NCBI GenBank assembly: GCA_002309835.1
Contig: DBYL01000025.1
Span: 130,238-152,578, forward strand
Length of the DNA stretch: 22,341 nucleotides
Reading direction: 5' to 3'
Source of the DNA: Bacteroidales bacterium UBA1187
GTDB lineage: Bacteria > Bacteroidota > Bacteroidia > Bacteroidales > Paludibacteraceae
Made by a program: the position numbers and the translations under genes. The notes beneath the pieces were generated by a model. That model made no database searches, was not told where the DNA came from, and saw only the letters and a list, made by a program, of their open reading frames with translations. How positions within the stretch are numbered: the first letter of the stretch is position 1; each line of letters starts with the position of its first letter. Shown piece after piece: positions 1 to 10,600 of this stretch.

Positions 1-25
1 CTCTATTCAGTTGAGCTAATGGACC
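1..25 (-). tRNA. tRNA 5' end, truncated by window edge (probably tRNA-Arg)
   Basis: Read on the minus strand, bases 25 to 1 give a 7-nt acceptor arm (GGTCCAT), T8-A9, a D-stem GCTC, a D-loop AACTGAATA and the first GAG of the closing D-stem. This is a normal tRNA 5' half. The anticodon and 3' half lie outside the window, so the amino acid cannot be read. The D-arm of the AACTGRATAGAG type is typical of bacterial tRNA-Arg, which is why Arg is suggested. A Bacteroidota-type promoter at 102-133 faces it. Confidence 0.7.
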
Positions 26-95
26 CGGAGGTGTCCCCGTTAATCGGGGAAACCGGCCTCCGCCGGAAGGGGCATTCCCCCTTTACTTTCGAAAA
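26..95 (-). other. GC-rich structured leader between tRNA promoter and tRNA
   Basis: About 70 nt separate the predicted transcription start from the tRNA 5' end. The stretch is full of inverted repeats: TCCCCG at 34-39 pairs with CGGGGA at 45-50, and GGAGG at 27-31 can pair with CCTCC at 57-61 around it. It would be removed by 5' maturation of the tRNA. The leader of the tRNA-Asp gene in this window is only about 23 nt, so this one is unusually long and structured. No function can be assigned. Confidence 0.4.
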
Positions 96-101
96 AGCGT
101 G

Positions 102-133
102 CAAAAGTACTGCTTTTTTTTGATATGTGCAAA
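102..133 (-). promoter_or_regulatory. Promoter of the left tRNA gene
   Basis: On the minus strand the -33 element TTTG (133-130) is followed by 20 nt and the -7 element TACTTTTG (109-102). This matches the Bacteroidota primary-sigma consensus TTTG-N19-21-TAnnTTTG. The surrounding 44 bp (99-142) match 12353-12396 upstream of tRNA-Asp at all but two positions, so this is a repeated tRNA promoter cassette. Confidence 0.85.
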
Positions 134-213
134 TTTTTCTGCAAAAAAAAAGCATTTTTATGCATTTTCCGCTTAAAACCCGCTCCTTTTTGTAGGATTA
201 CTTCGTTATCGGC

Positions 214-230
214 TCATGAAACTTCCATGA
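214..230. promoter_or_regulatory. Small dyad, possible operator
   Basis: TCATG at 214-218 and CATGA at 226-230 form an inverted repeat with a 7-nt centre. It abuts the tandem repeat at 232 and lies about 100 bp upstream of the regulator-gene promoter. A role as a binding site is inferred from position only; such short dyads occur by chance. Confidence 0.2.
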
Positions 231-231
231 A

Positions 232-264
232 CGGTCCGTTGTCGGTCCGTTGTCGGTCCGTTTA
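232..264. repeat. 11-bp tandem repeat upstream of the regulator gene
   Basis: The unit CGGTCCGTTGT occurs at 232-242 and 243-253, then as CGGTCCGTTTA at 254-264, with a decayed start of a fourth copy (CGGTTC) at 265. Each unit holds CGG-T-CCG, a dyad with a single-base centre. The 11-bp period is close to one helical turn, so identical sites would lie on one face of the DNA. This suggests a protein-binding array, possibly for the AraC-type regulator encoded next door, but nothing in the sequence proves it. Confidence 0.6.
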
Positions 265-327
265 CGGTTCAATATCAGAAGATAAAGTATAAAAATAGCA
301 AAATGTGAGAAAAAATATAATTTTTTC

Positions 328-358
328 TTGCACATGTCATTTTTTTGTTGTAATTTTG
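328..358 (+). promoter_or_regulatory. Promoter of the AraC-type regulator gene
   Basis: TTG at 328-330, a 20-nt spacer and TAATTTTG at 351-358 fit the Bacteroidota -33/-7 consensus. Transcription would start near 364-365, about 22 nt before the ATG at 387. A purine-rich GGAGG at 374-378 lies upstream of the start codon; it is the clearest Shine-Dalgarno-like sequence seen in the window. Confidence 0.75.
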
Positions 359-386
359 TAGCCGTTTTTTTGTGGAGGAACCCTAA

Positions 387-1574
387 ATGGACGAAAAAAG
401 GTATAGAAATCTTCGCGTATTCTACTACGAGTATCGCTCGGAATTTTTATTCGGTTGGCTGTTGTTGGCGGCGGTAGTGCTGAGTTATGCGCTCGCGCCT
501 CTTATTCCCGCCGGCATTTTCCGTTCGATTGTTTCTCCTATACAAAATACCGCTATCATTACGGTAACGCTGATTAACACATGGGCGATGTTTCGTCATA
601 ATAACGGCATCCGCGTTCGGCGTATCTATGCGATGATCATGGCCTCTCTGGCGGTGCTGATGATTGTTGGAGTATGTTATCGTATGTCTGTGAACAACGA
701 ACTTCGCCCCGCAGAAGGGATATTCAGTTTTGAGGGATGGGAGATGCTGGGAGGAGATCTTATCGCGTGGTTTTTGTTAGCCTATCCTTCCGAGCTCTTG
801 CGCCCGGGCTGGCTGACGTGGAAAAATGCTTTGACGCGTCTCTTGCCCGTGATTGTTATCGGGGTGATTGACTGGTTCGTGCCGTGGGACCTACGATGGC
901 TGTTGGCGCTTGTTCTGGTGGTCTGGATCGTGTTGTTGTTCCATCATGTGCGGGTCTATCGTAAGTATTGTGAGGATAACTTCAGCTCGATGGAGGAGAC
1001 GGACGAACGATGGGTTATCCGCTATCTGGTGATGATTGCGGTATTGGGTCTTTCCTATGGCTATCTCTCTTTCATAGAGACGCCTACGCGGCTCTTTACG
1101 CAGCAATGGCTTCTTTTCTTCGTCCTCGTCTATACCAATGATCAGGTCATCTTCCGTTCCAAGCCTTGGATAGAGCAGGCGGATGACGAGCAGGCGAATG
1201 ACGATAGTCTGAAGTCGGAGGACCTGACCGGTGCGAATGCCGATTACCGACGTGCGTTGGAGCAGTGGATGGATACGGAAAAACCGTATCTTAATCCGTA
1301 TTTCCGCCTGACCGATATGCGTCAGGTGCTGCCGATGAATAGAACCTATCTGTCTCAGTTTATCAATGCCGAATACGACTGTACGTTCTATCAGTTTGTG
1401 ACGAATTATCGCATCGAGGAAGCGAAGCGTCTGATGCGTGAGAACCCAGAATTGAAGGTGCAGCAAATCGCTGAGCAGTGCGGATTCTCATCGGCTACGG
1501 TCTTCGGACGAATCTTTGCGCGAGAGACAGGACTAACGCCGACAGAATGGATCGCGGAAGTCGACAATAAATAA
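387..1574 (+). CDS. Membrane-embedded AraC-family transcriptional regulator
   Basis: The protein has 395 residues. Residues 20-252 hold seven or eight hydrophobic helices (about 20-40, 47-68, 80-98, 120-137, 150-165, 169-187, 209-228 and 239-252). An acidic linker (about 263-285) follows, and residues 299-391 form an AraC/XylS-type DNA-binding domain. The second helix-turn-helix, around 357-379, carries the family pattern IAEQCGFSSATVFGRIF. The DNA-binding domain should face the cytoplasm. No histidine-kinase, receiver or periplasmic sensor domain is visible, so the signal is unknown and may be sensed by the membrane part. The gene is followed by a terminator and by the giant surface-protein gene in the same direction, with a look-alike promoter. 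That makes the giant gene a plausible target, though this is inference. The start is supported by the promoter and a GGAGG sequence. Confidence 0.85.
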   Translation: MDEKRYRNLRVFYYEYRSEFLFGWLLLAAVVLSYALAPLIPAGIFRSIVSPIQNTAIITVTLINTWAMFRHNNGIRVRRIYAMIMASLAVLMIVGVCYRMSVNNELRPAEGIFSFEGWEMLGGDLIAWFLLAYPSELLRPGWLTWKNALTRLLPVIVIGVIDWFVPWDLRWLLALVLVVWIVLLFHHVRVYRKYCEDNFSSMEETDERWVIRYLVMIAVLGLSYGYLSFIETPTRLFTQQWLLFFVLVYTNDQVIFRSKPWIEQADDEQANDDSLKSEDLTGANADYRRALEQWMDTEKPYLNPYFRLTDMRQVLPMNRTYLSQFINAEYDCTFYQFVTNYRIEEAKRLMRENPELKVQQIAEQCGFSSATVFGRIFARETGLTPTEWIAEVDNK

Positions 1575-1613
1575 AAAATCAAGTTTTTTCTCGACTTTTA
1601 AACAATAATTAGT

Positions 1614-1643
1614 ACGGGCGCTTGCGTAAGTGCCCGTTTTTTT
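1614..1643 (+). terminator. Rho-independent terminator of the regulator gene
   Basis: The arms ACGGGCGCTT (1614-1623) and AAGTGCCCGT (1628-1637) form a 10-bp stem with one G-T pair and a GCGT loop. A run of seven T ends it (1637-1643). It lies 40 bp after the regulator stop. The -33 TTG of the next promoter sits at the top of this hairpin. Confidence 0.85.
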
Positions 1644-1652
1644 GTAATTTTG
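1622..1652 (+). promoter_or_regulatory. Promoter of the giant surface-protein gene
   Basis: TTG at 1622-1624, a 20-nt spacer and TAATTTTG at 1645-1652 match the Bacteroidota consensus with the same spacing as the regulator promoter. Both promoters also share the T-run before the -7 box and GCCG plus seven T just after it (1654-1664 here, 361-371 there). The start site would be near 1659 and the leader about 24 nt. The -33 region is part of the upstream gene's terminator hairpin. Confidence 0.75.
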
Positions 1653-1682
1653 CGCCGTTTTTTTAGTATATATTGAAAAACT

Positions 1683-4600
1683 ATGAATAGTGTCTGTTTA
1701 AGAAGATTTGAATTTAAGGTACGATTTCTGTTATCGATTTCTGCGGTATTGTACTCCGTCGGAATGTGGGGCGTTGGTTTCACCCCGACCGATGGTGGTC
1801 TTGTGGTCAACCTCAAGCCGAACGATCAGATCTTGCTGTCTGTGATGGTGGATCATGATAACGATCCTGATACGCCTGATCGCGAGTACTTCGTGGGTAA
1901 TTATACGCGCTATACCGGCGATGATTACTTCACGTATGAGAGTGGATATTATCTTAAACTTCTCCAGCAGCCTGCAGATGCAACTGCTCCGGCGGATATG
2001 ATTGTTTGGACGGTGGACACCGCCCTGACGCGTGTGGATGCAAATAATTATGCCAGTGGTGGCAAAAACATGGATTATGCTTTGGGCGGCATCTCCTATA
2101 CCATTTGGAATGATGATAGAACTCTGAGGACATATAATAATGACAGGTACAAGTTCTTTGGCGGTTTGGAGGCTAGAAATAGTAATACCGATAAGTATTG
2201 CGATGTAGTGTTTGTGGTCCCTACGGATCATGAGGGCATCGTTTCTTTTGATCCAAAGGAACCAAACGGGACTATGGGGCGTGGAAAAACTTTCAATGGT
2301 AGAACCGGTACGGGCTTCATGGGTATGACTTATCGTGAGGTCTATTGGCTTGAGATTCCGAGATTCAATGTGCCGGTAAGCTATACCAATGCGGCTGTAG
2401 TGACTTTTAATACGACCCAAAGCACGCTAACCGGTTTGCGTTGTGGAGATATCAAGTCCGGCCGTGCTGCTTATGCCTATGATGACGATGCGAAAAATCC
2501 AAAACACTACAATACGCCCCGTACCATCTTCCGTCTCTATATTCTCAACGAACCCCTTGTCTCTTGCCCCGATTCGTATTTCTTTGCGTACGATGAGCAG
2601 GATTTTAAGAAATATCGCGAGGGACCGAGTACTTCTCCGAAAAAAACATGGGAGGATAGTACCGCAGCAAAGAAGATCTATACGATGGACCGTCTGTCCC
2701 GTATGGATCAGATAGGTTCGACGCATGAGTACCAAACGGCTCCGATGAATGTGCCGGTGCCGGATAGCTCGTATTACTATGTAGGATATGATGATGCTTA
2801 TCGTCACGGAAGCGGTTCCTCTGATCCGCTGGGTACTTCTACCGCCAAATCGCAGTTTACGAAGATCCGTCAATTGCCGATGTATAACCTGCCGGGGTTC
2901 TATGCACCTCCCGGAGCATGCGGACGGATGATTGCGGATGAGACGTCGAGTGCTGACAACCTCAATGTAAAATTCAAGCCTGCGGGTTATTTCTTCCGCA
3001 CCAGTAGTGGTGTGAATGTGCCGTTGCGCGAGGTGGAAGAAAACGTATGGATGGCGGAAGATATGTGGTATATCGAAGGCGCCTACATGAGCCTTAAGGG
3101 TATCGTGGTGCTTTATACCGAGTCGGAGTTCAGTATGGCGGACCCCGGTGCGAAAGTGATCGGTTGGAGCGACTCCGTGGCGGCCGTGGATATCCCTGTT
3201 TACGGAAAGCCCGGACAAACCGCAGCATATAAATACGGTTGGCCGCGTATCTATGTCAATAATACCGCACCCAACGGCGCCATAGAGTTCGTGGAGGCGG
3301 ATCATACCAAGCATGTTCATTACAGCAACAACGGCCATTTCGGACAAGACGTGCCTGACCAGTATCCTCCGTCTGCCGGTGCGAAAAAAGTAGTCATACA
3401 GGACGCGCGTCTGCTGGAAGGATATGAATTCAAGGGATGGGCTGCTTCGGCAGACGGTCCGGTGGTTATTTTCCCGAAAGACTCGACAACCAAGCCGCTC
3501 AAGGTGGGCGATGAGCTGGATTTTGATGCTCTGCCTGCCGGGTTAACGTTGACAGACAGCGTGCTTAATCTCTATGCCATCGCGATCTATAAGGGCACGA
3601 TCAATGTTGCCATCTCATTCCTGAAAGAGGATGGCAAACGGTACTTCTTGACGCACCCGGGAGGTGCTCCCCGTTATGCCCGTGCCCGTCACTACGACGA
3701 CTGGACCAATGTGCGGCAGGGTATAGGAAACGCGGACAATAGCAATCCGAATTACCTCAGTTCGTACAAGATAATAGGCAAAGAAGGTGAATGTGCAGAG
3801 TGCGCAGTTGGTGAGTATGTGTTGGATCCGAGACATGAGACCATGTATGGTGCGGAAGACTCGCTTGTCTTCTATGAAGATTACCAGCCGGACGGCGAAG
3901 AGTATTTGGGTTTGTATTATACCAATCCGAATGTCATTCTTGCCAACACCACATGGGCAGGTCTGTTTACCTCCAACCTCGGCTGGCCAACGCCCGCTAA
4001 TCCATGTGTGGCGAACACCCGCATCACTTCCACACACTATCTGCATAGGGTGGCGGACGTGATTACAAGAACTGAGCGTAGTAACAGTGCCCAACCTAAT
4101 GTCAAATATATGCCGGTCACCAATCAGTTTGACGGTGTGGCAGAAGCCGGTACCGACTTTATGATTTCCGGTGTGGGCGTAGTGGATGCCCATTATATCA
4201 TCATGCCGGATACGACGGCGGCATGGCGCGATGAGATTGTCTTTGATTATATCTCCGAGCCGCACCCGCGTGAGCAGGTGTGGTCAAAACTCATCGGTAA
4301 GCAACTATTGGCGCAGATGAAGGTGGGCGATGATACAGTCTATTTCCATCCGAATCCTGATAAGATCTTTACGAAATCCGCCGAACTGCATACGTCCACG
4401 GATTTCCGCCTGACGCAGAGTTTTACCTTAATCCCTGATTCTCGCGTAACATCCGTAGACGAGGATGATAGAGCAACCATGGAGACGGCGGGAGATGAGT
4501 TCTGCCGCTATATTGTCGGTGGTCACGAAAGCCCGATGAATGTGATGCACGAGGGAAATTATATCGACGTTGTCGATACCCTTCGCATTCGTCTTACGCA

Positions 4601-7600
4601 GGCCAGCCTCAGTAAAATCAAAGATTACTACGGCCGTTGGAAAAACGGAGCATCCGGGCTTCACGGTAGCGGCGCTACCCGGTACCGCGATGTGCTCATC
4701 CGTACTAAGACCTTCCATTACGGCGCTATCCGAACGCATCTGGTGCTTACGCCGGAGTATGATTCCTATACCTTTAACCCGCTCGAGGGAAACACCAAGC
4801 AGGTCAATTTCACCCTTACCAAAATAACCTCCCGTCCAATCCTGGACGTAGAAAATAATGAGGTGAGCGAAGAGGTATTCGATTCCGAAGACGTGACGAC
4901 TAGTCTGGCGCTCACGCCGGGTTCTTGTAGTTTCTTTTCAGGAGGTGGATTCTTTGGAATCAATGAAGCCGTTAGTCAGCATGTAACCCTCGCGACGCTT
5001 TCTGAGAATAAGACGGACGACAATATCGATACCCTCATCATCAACGCTACAGTCACCATCGATGCCGTCTCCTATCCCGTGACGGCTCGCGTTCCGCTGA
5101 CGCAGATATCGCTGGAGGGAGACGAATTGATATGGTCGGTATATGAGGGCGGCCAGCGCTATTATATCATGGCGGGTACAGGTGGACTGATCTTCCGCAA
5201 GTATAAGCAAAGCGGTTCCACGCTCTATAAAGAGAATTCCTCTACGCCATTGGTGAAAGGATCGGCGAACGCGGCGAACAATGATACGAAATATATCACC
5301 CCGTGGCACTTCCGCTATGATCCGGAGAACGCCAACCAGGTATCGTTAAAAACGGAATCTCCAGTAGATCGCTATCTGAATATCGTAGAAGATGCGCCGG
5401 TTGTTCATGAGACCGATTCAGCGTTCTTTACCTACCATTATGTCAATGTATTTGTCAATGAGAATGCCAACGAAGAGGAACAAGTGAAGTTGCAATACGA
5501 TGCCGACAAATGGTTGCAGTTTAGCCTGACGGGCGGAAGCGGAGCAGAGTTGCGATTAGTGGATACCGAAGAGGAAGCATCCGTCTTCTCGTGGAGCTAC
5601 TTGCTGCAGGAGTACAGCCTGCTTAACAACGGCGAATATCCTACCCGCGACACGGTGACCTTTGGGTACAATACCAACACGTCGGTGAATGTCCAGACGC
5701 GCTATAAAGCGTATAAGGAATATTCGATGCTGGTGGGTAACAAAGTACTCTATCTTTGCCGCGAGGAAGAAAAAGACATCGCCGACCTGATTAGCGACGG
5801 TCAAGAATGGTTGACGGAATATAGCATCACCCGTATCCCGGATGCACGTGACTTCGACGGCAGTCCGGATCCTGTGAGCGGACTGAGTTCCTCGCTCAAT
5901 ACCTCGACATTGACCACGACTGTCTCTACCTCCGGCGCGACGACCAGTCCGACGGATGTGAAGATAGGCGGCGAATATGTCAATATTGTAGATACACTGC
6001 ATGTCACGATCTCGTTGCAGGAGGGTGCACCTGCATACCGCTTCAAAGATAAATGGAGCAACTTTAAGTCCGTGGACGATGCCGAACTCAAGATACCGTT
6101 GATCCGCAAGACTTATCACGATGCGAACTACGACTCGCTCGCTTGTTACGTGGAGGGAGATGAGTATAACTATACCTTCCCCAATACCATTACTACGCCG
6201 GTATCTCATACCTTCACTCTTGGTACGGTGAGACGTGTCGGTCAGCATGTGCTGGATGTAGAGAATACTGCCGTAGCGGTGAAGTCTGCGACAGAAACAG
6301 ACATAACGGACCTGATGGACCTGAGTGATAAAGACCTCGCCGAGATACGACTGCTGGATGAGTTCGGTAAGAGACCTACTTGGTGCCGTCTTGGCGATAA
6401 AGATGAGAACACCATTGAGGTAATCTGTACCGAGAGCGGTATTCGTACCCCGCGTACGGCTTATCTCTATATTGCATATATTGTGGTGATAGACGAGCAG
6501 ATCCGATTTGTCAACTACCGACTTACTGTCTCACAACCCAGCTTGTATGCGTATGGTAATAACCAGCACCTCGTGCATAATTCCGGTGCTTCCGGTGATC
6601 CGCTGGACGCAAAAGGTATGCAACAGGTGCATGAGAACAAGCGCATCCTCTATTACTATCCGGACCAAGATGTCGAGTTACCGGTTCGCGAGAGCCACTT
6701 CTTCGGATGGTGGAGATGGTTCCGTGAAGGAACCGGAGAGATCGGTGATTCCGATATACCAAATGAGGACTGGCGTACCATGCCGCGTAACGTAGGTAAT
6801 TATAACTACCCGTTCCGTATCATCGGTGATTCCGTCTACATTGACGAGGAAAACCCTGCGCTTGGCAAGAAGTTGGTAACAATGGGTCGCTACACCGTTT
6901 TCCATTATAAGTCGAAAGACTATAATAACGTCCGGAATGATCCGCCTTGTAAGACGGCTCTTGTCGCTCCGCCTGTCACGGAATACGGAGTGGCGGAGGC
7001 GGAAAAACCAACCGTCACTTATGCCGTGGATATCAGTAACTACTACGATAAACTGCCGATGTCCGTATCACAAAAGAACCAGGTTGATACTGCACGACTC
7101 GATACGATGCAGCGAATTCCCGAACCGACACTCTCGCTGCGCGAGGTCTTCGAGTTGCACCCGTGGACGGAAATGGCGGAGAGATTGGAAGGATTCAAGA
7201 GTACGAGAACCACAAACGATGCCGGAGAATATCCTTTAGCAGACGAGCATTACATGGAGGATCATGTCGTCATGGCGCCGACAGGAAACCAGTTGTTGCT
7301 CTCTACCGAACAACGCTATAACTACGCGAACTTGGTTAAGCATAACCACTCCGAGTCCCTCTTGGGCTACTATATGCGTGATGACCATTGGACGGATGGC
7401 GGATGGGATGCTGCCCGTAAGGACTCCATGATCTGGTGCGGCGGATGGGATGCCGATTGCCTTTGGTACACCTATAATCCGAAGACGCAGAAGTACACGA
7501 GAAGTTCGAATAAAATTACCGAAGGCGATGACTTCCTCATCGTACCGGCGATAAGTAATATTCCAGCAGGTAAGGAATTCGACACCGTCTATTATTGTTT

Positions 7601-10600
7601 GCGCTCGCGTAGCTGGTCCACTACCGGAATCCCGAACCCGAATCCGGAATTAAATACTGAGAAAAACGACTCCGGTTTGTATATGTTCAACATATGCCGC
7701 TATATGGTTGTTTACCATCAGACGTCGAAATACGGTCCTAAGGTAGAAACAGACGGCAAGGCGCTTATTACGAACGACGAGATTGAGCAGCGCTACGAAG
7801 TGCTTGAACGCCTCAACTTCGACTATAACAAACCCGGAACGGACTATACCGTCTATCCGCACCCGCTGCCTTGGGCAGATGCGTCCTACGGTTATACCTA
7901 TCCCGAGACACCTGACCTGCCACATAACCGACTGCATGACCAATCGGACCTCCCGAACATGGGTGAGTATGGTCTGGTCAACCGCATTCATTATACCGAT
8001 TACTGGCGTGACATGGAGCAGCATGGTGGAGCAGCCAATGGCTATATGATCTATTGCGACGGTATGTCCTCGTCCGGTCAAGTAGCCGCGTTGACCTTGA
8101 ATACCACGCTGTGCGCCGGACAGAAGATGTTCTTCTCCGGGTATGTCGGTAACCCTTCGAAGCAAAGCGGTAAATCCAACCCGAACTTTACCTTTGCCGT
8201 TCAAGGCTCGGTAGACGGTGATACATGGGAAGATATTACTACCTATACGACGGGCGATATTAAGCCCTCCGATAAATGGTATCAGATCTATTTCCCCATC
8301 GTCTTTAACGAAGCGAAGGATTATGCGCACTTCCGCGTGCGAATCTATAATGTGTCGTCCAGCTGGGATGGAAACGACTTCGTCATCGATGATATGTGTA
8401 TCTTCGCTACCAAACCGCCGTTGATCGCTTACCAGGCGAATACCACATGTAAGGAGAAAAGCGAAGAAGATACACCGACTCATGTGCTCCTCCGTGTGGA
8501 TTACCAGGGTATCACCGGTGAGGGATACAATGACGCGAAGGTATATTATACCGTTAAGTCCGTAAGCAAAGAAGGCGTAACAAGTTTCGTTCCGATGATA
8601 GACGGCTATCTCGAGCCGGAAACTCATCCGAAGTCGGAGGAATCCCAACCGGACACTATCTGCGGTAAACTGTATATCCCGGGTAAGACCTACGAACCTT
8701 CAGATCCAGACTCGATCTTCGTCAACATGAACGAACTGATCGATACCTTCGATGTGACGAACGGTGTATTCAAGGAGGGTTATATCTATGAGAATCTCGA
8801 AGGTATTGTTCGTCCGGTGAAATATGTGGTACACAGTGCCCAGATGAATCCGGTTGATACCTTTACGGTGCACATGTCCGCTGCTTACAAAGATTTGCTC
8901 AGTAGCCTCTGCGGTCTGACCAGTTATCTCAAGATTAGTAACCAGATGGTGCTCGAGCTTAACGGCGATGAGGTATCCGATGCAGAACAGACAGGCCTTT
9001 GCGCCAATGCGACTTACGATATCGGTCTCCGCGTGAAAGGTTCGCTCTACCTCGACAATACCGCACCAATCAATCTAAACGGTACCTGTATCAACGACTG
9101 GCTGCTCTATGGAGATACGGCAGAGGACAAGAGTGTCGATCGCTATACATATAAGTATGATGATATCGTGAAGGTTGTTAAGGATATCCTTCGCTGCGAG
9201 CCTCCGGGAACGACCAATGCCAACCAGTTTGCGCCGAACCTCGCTGCGGTGAGCCGCAATGAGATGAAGCGTATGCAAGATGAGCAGAGAGTGACACTCT
9301 CTGTCGATAAGCATCCATATGATATCTTGGTTGACTTGGTCAACAACGGCTTCCTGCTGCTTTATCAGTCGAATATAACCGCTACGGTCTATTCCGGCGA
9401 TTCGGTACAGTATGTCATCTTCCCGATCTTGGGCACCGGTTCGGATGCAATGCAAAGTTCCAATGTAGAGGTATGCCCGCAGCCGATATTGATTAAACTC
9501 AAACCCGACCCGGAATCTGCGAAAGCGCCACTCATCGTAGGTGGGCTCAATCGCCCCGAAGGTGAGATGAATCAACCGATAATGGTGCTGGCAAGTGCGA
9601 TAGACGTGAAACAGGAAATATCGCTCAAAGTGGACTCGATCATGCCACTCGTAGGTATCCGTTCGGTAGAACTGCTATCCACCGATGATCCGAATTTCAA
9701 CGCGGCTCTCCATTCGCTGGCGTACGTCCCCGATATAGACTATCCGACGGATGGTGCATATTACACCAAGGGCGATTATATCACTCTCCGTCCGGCGAGC
9801 ACCAATAACTATTACATGCGTCAAGGCTACACCTATACGTATGGCATCACCATGCAGACTATGCTCGGTAAAGATACTTTGGATGGCGGTTGTCCTGTAG
9901 GTATGGTGCCGTTCACTCTTGCTATTGTGCCGGATTACCTCCGCTGGGATCCGCAGGATGCGACGAGTACACAATGGAATAAGCCTGCTAACTGGATCGG
10001 TATCAACCAGTTGAATCAACCTATCCATGCTAACGCGCGCTTTGCGCCGCTGCCTTCAACCGCAGTCATCATCCCTGCTATGACAGATGGCAGGCCCTAT
10101 CCTGAAATGCCGGATCTCGACGATAAAGAAACCTATGACTCGATTCAACAGGTAGGATTCGCCTATAATGTCTGCGATCATATCCGCTTCTTACCGGGAG
10201 CTGCGATAAGTCAGCAGCAGTATATGGATTATACCCAAGCCATCATCGATATGCCGTTGCCGTATAACCAGTGGGCATTCCGTTCTGCACCTATCAAAGG
10301 AATGATCAGCGGTGACCTGTTCATGGCCGATGCGGACAATAACTACAGTACCTCGCCTTGGGAGGTAGGTGAGTTCGACGCGAACGGACGTAACTATACG
10401 ACCGGTAATGCGCGCTACTGGCTATCGCTCTATAGCACAAGTACCGTCCACAAAGGCAACGGAACGACTACCAAGGATACCGTCTATGCAGCGGATGCCG
10501 AATGGTCAAAGATGGCCAACGACATGACGATCTCGCTGGCGCCTGCGCAAGGATGGGCGATCTATGCCCGTACTAAGTCCGGCAACGCGGCTGCAGTACG

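Noticed and set aside
232..264. Reading the 11-bp repeats as a CRISPR array or plasmid-type origin iterons
   Set aside because: There are no spacers, the units are directly abutting and only three to four in number, and no cas, rep or partition gene is nearby.
7650..8648. 332-residue open frame on the minus strand inside the giant gene
   Set aside because: It is opposite a continuous coding frame with signal peptide, domains and promoter. Its translation is rich in Ile, Arg and His with no domain, as expected for the antisense of a codon-biased gene.
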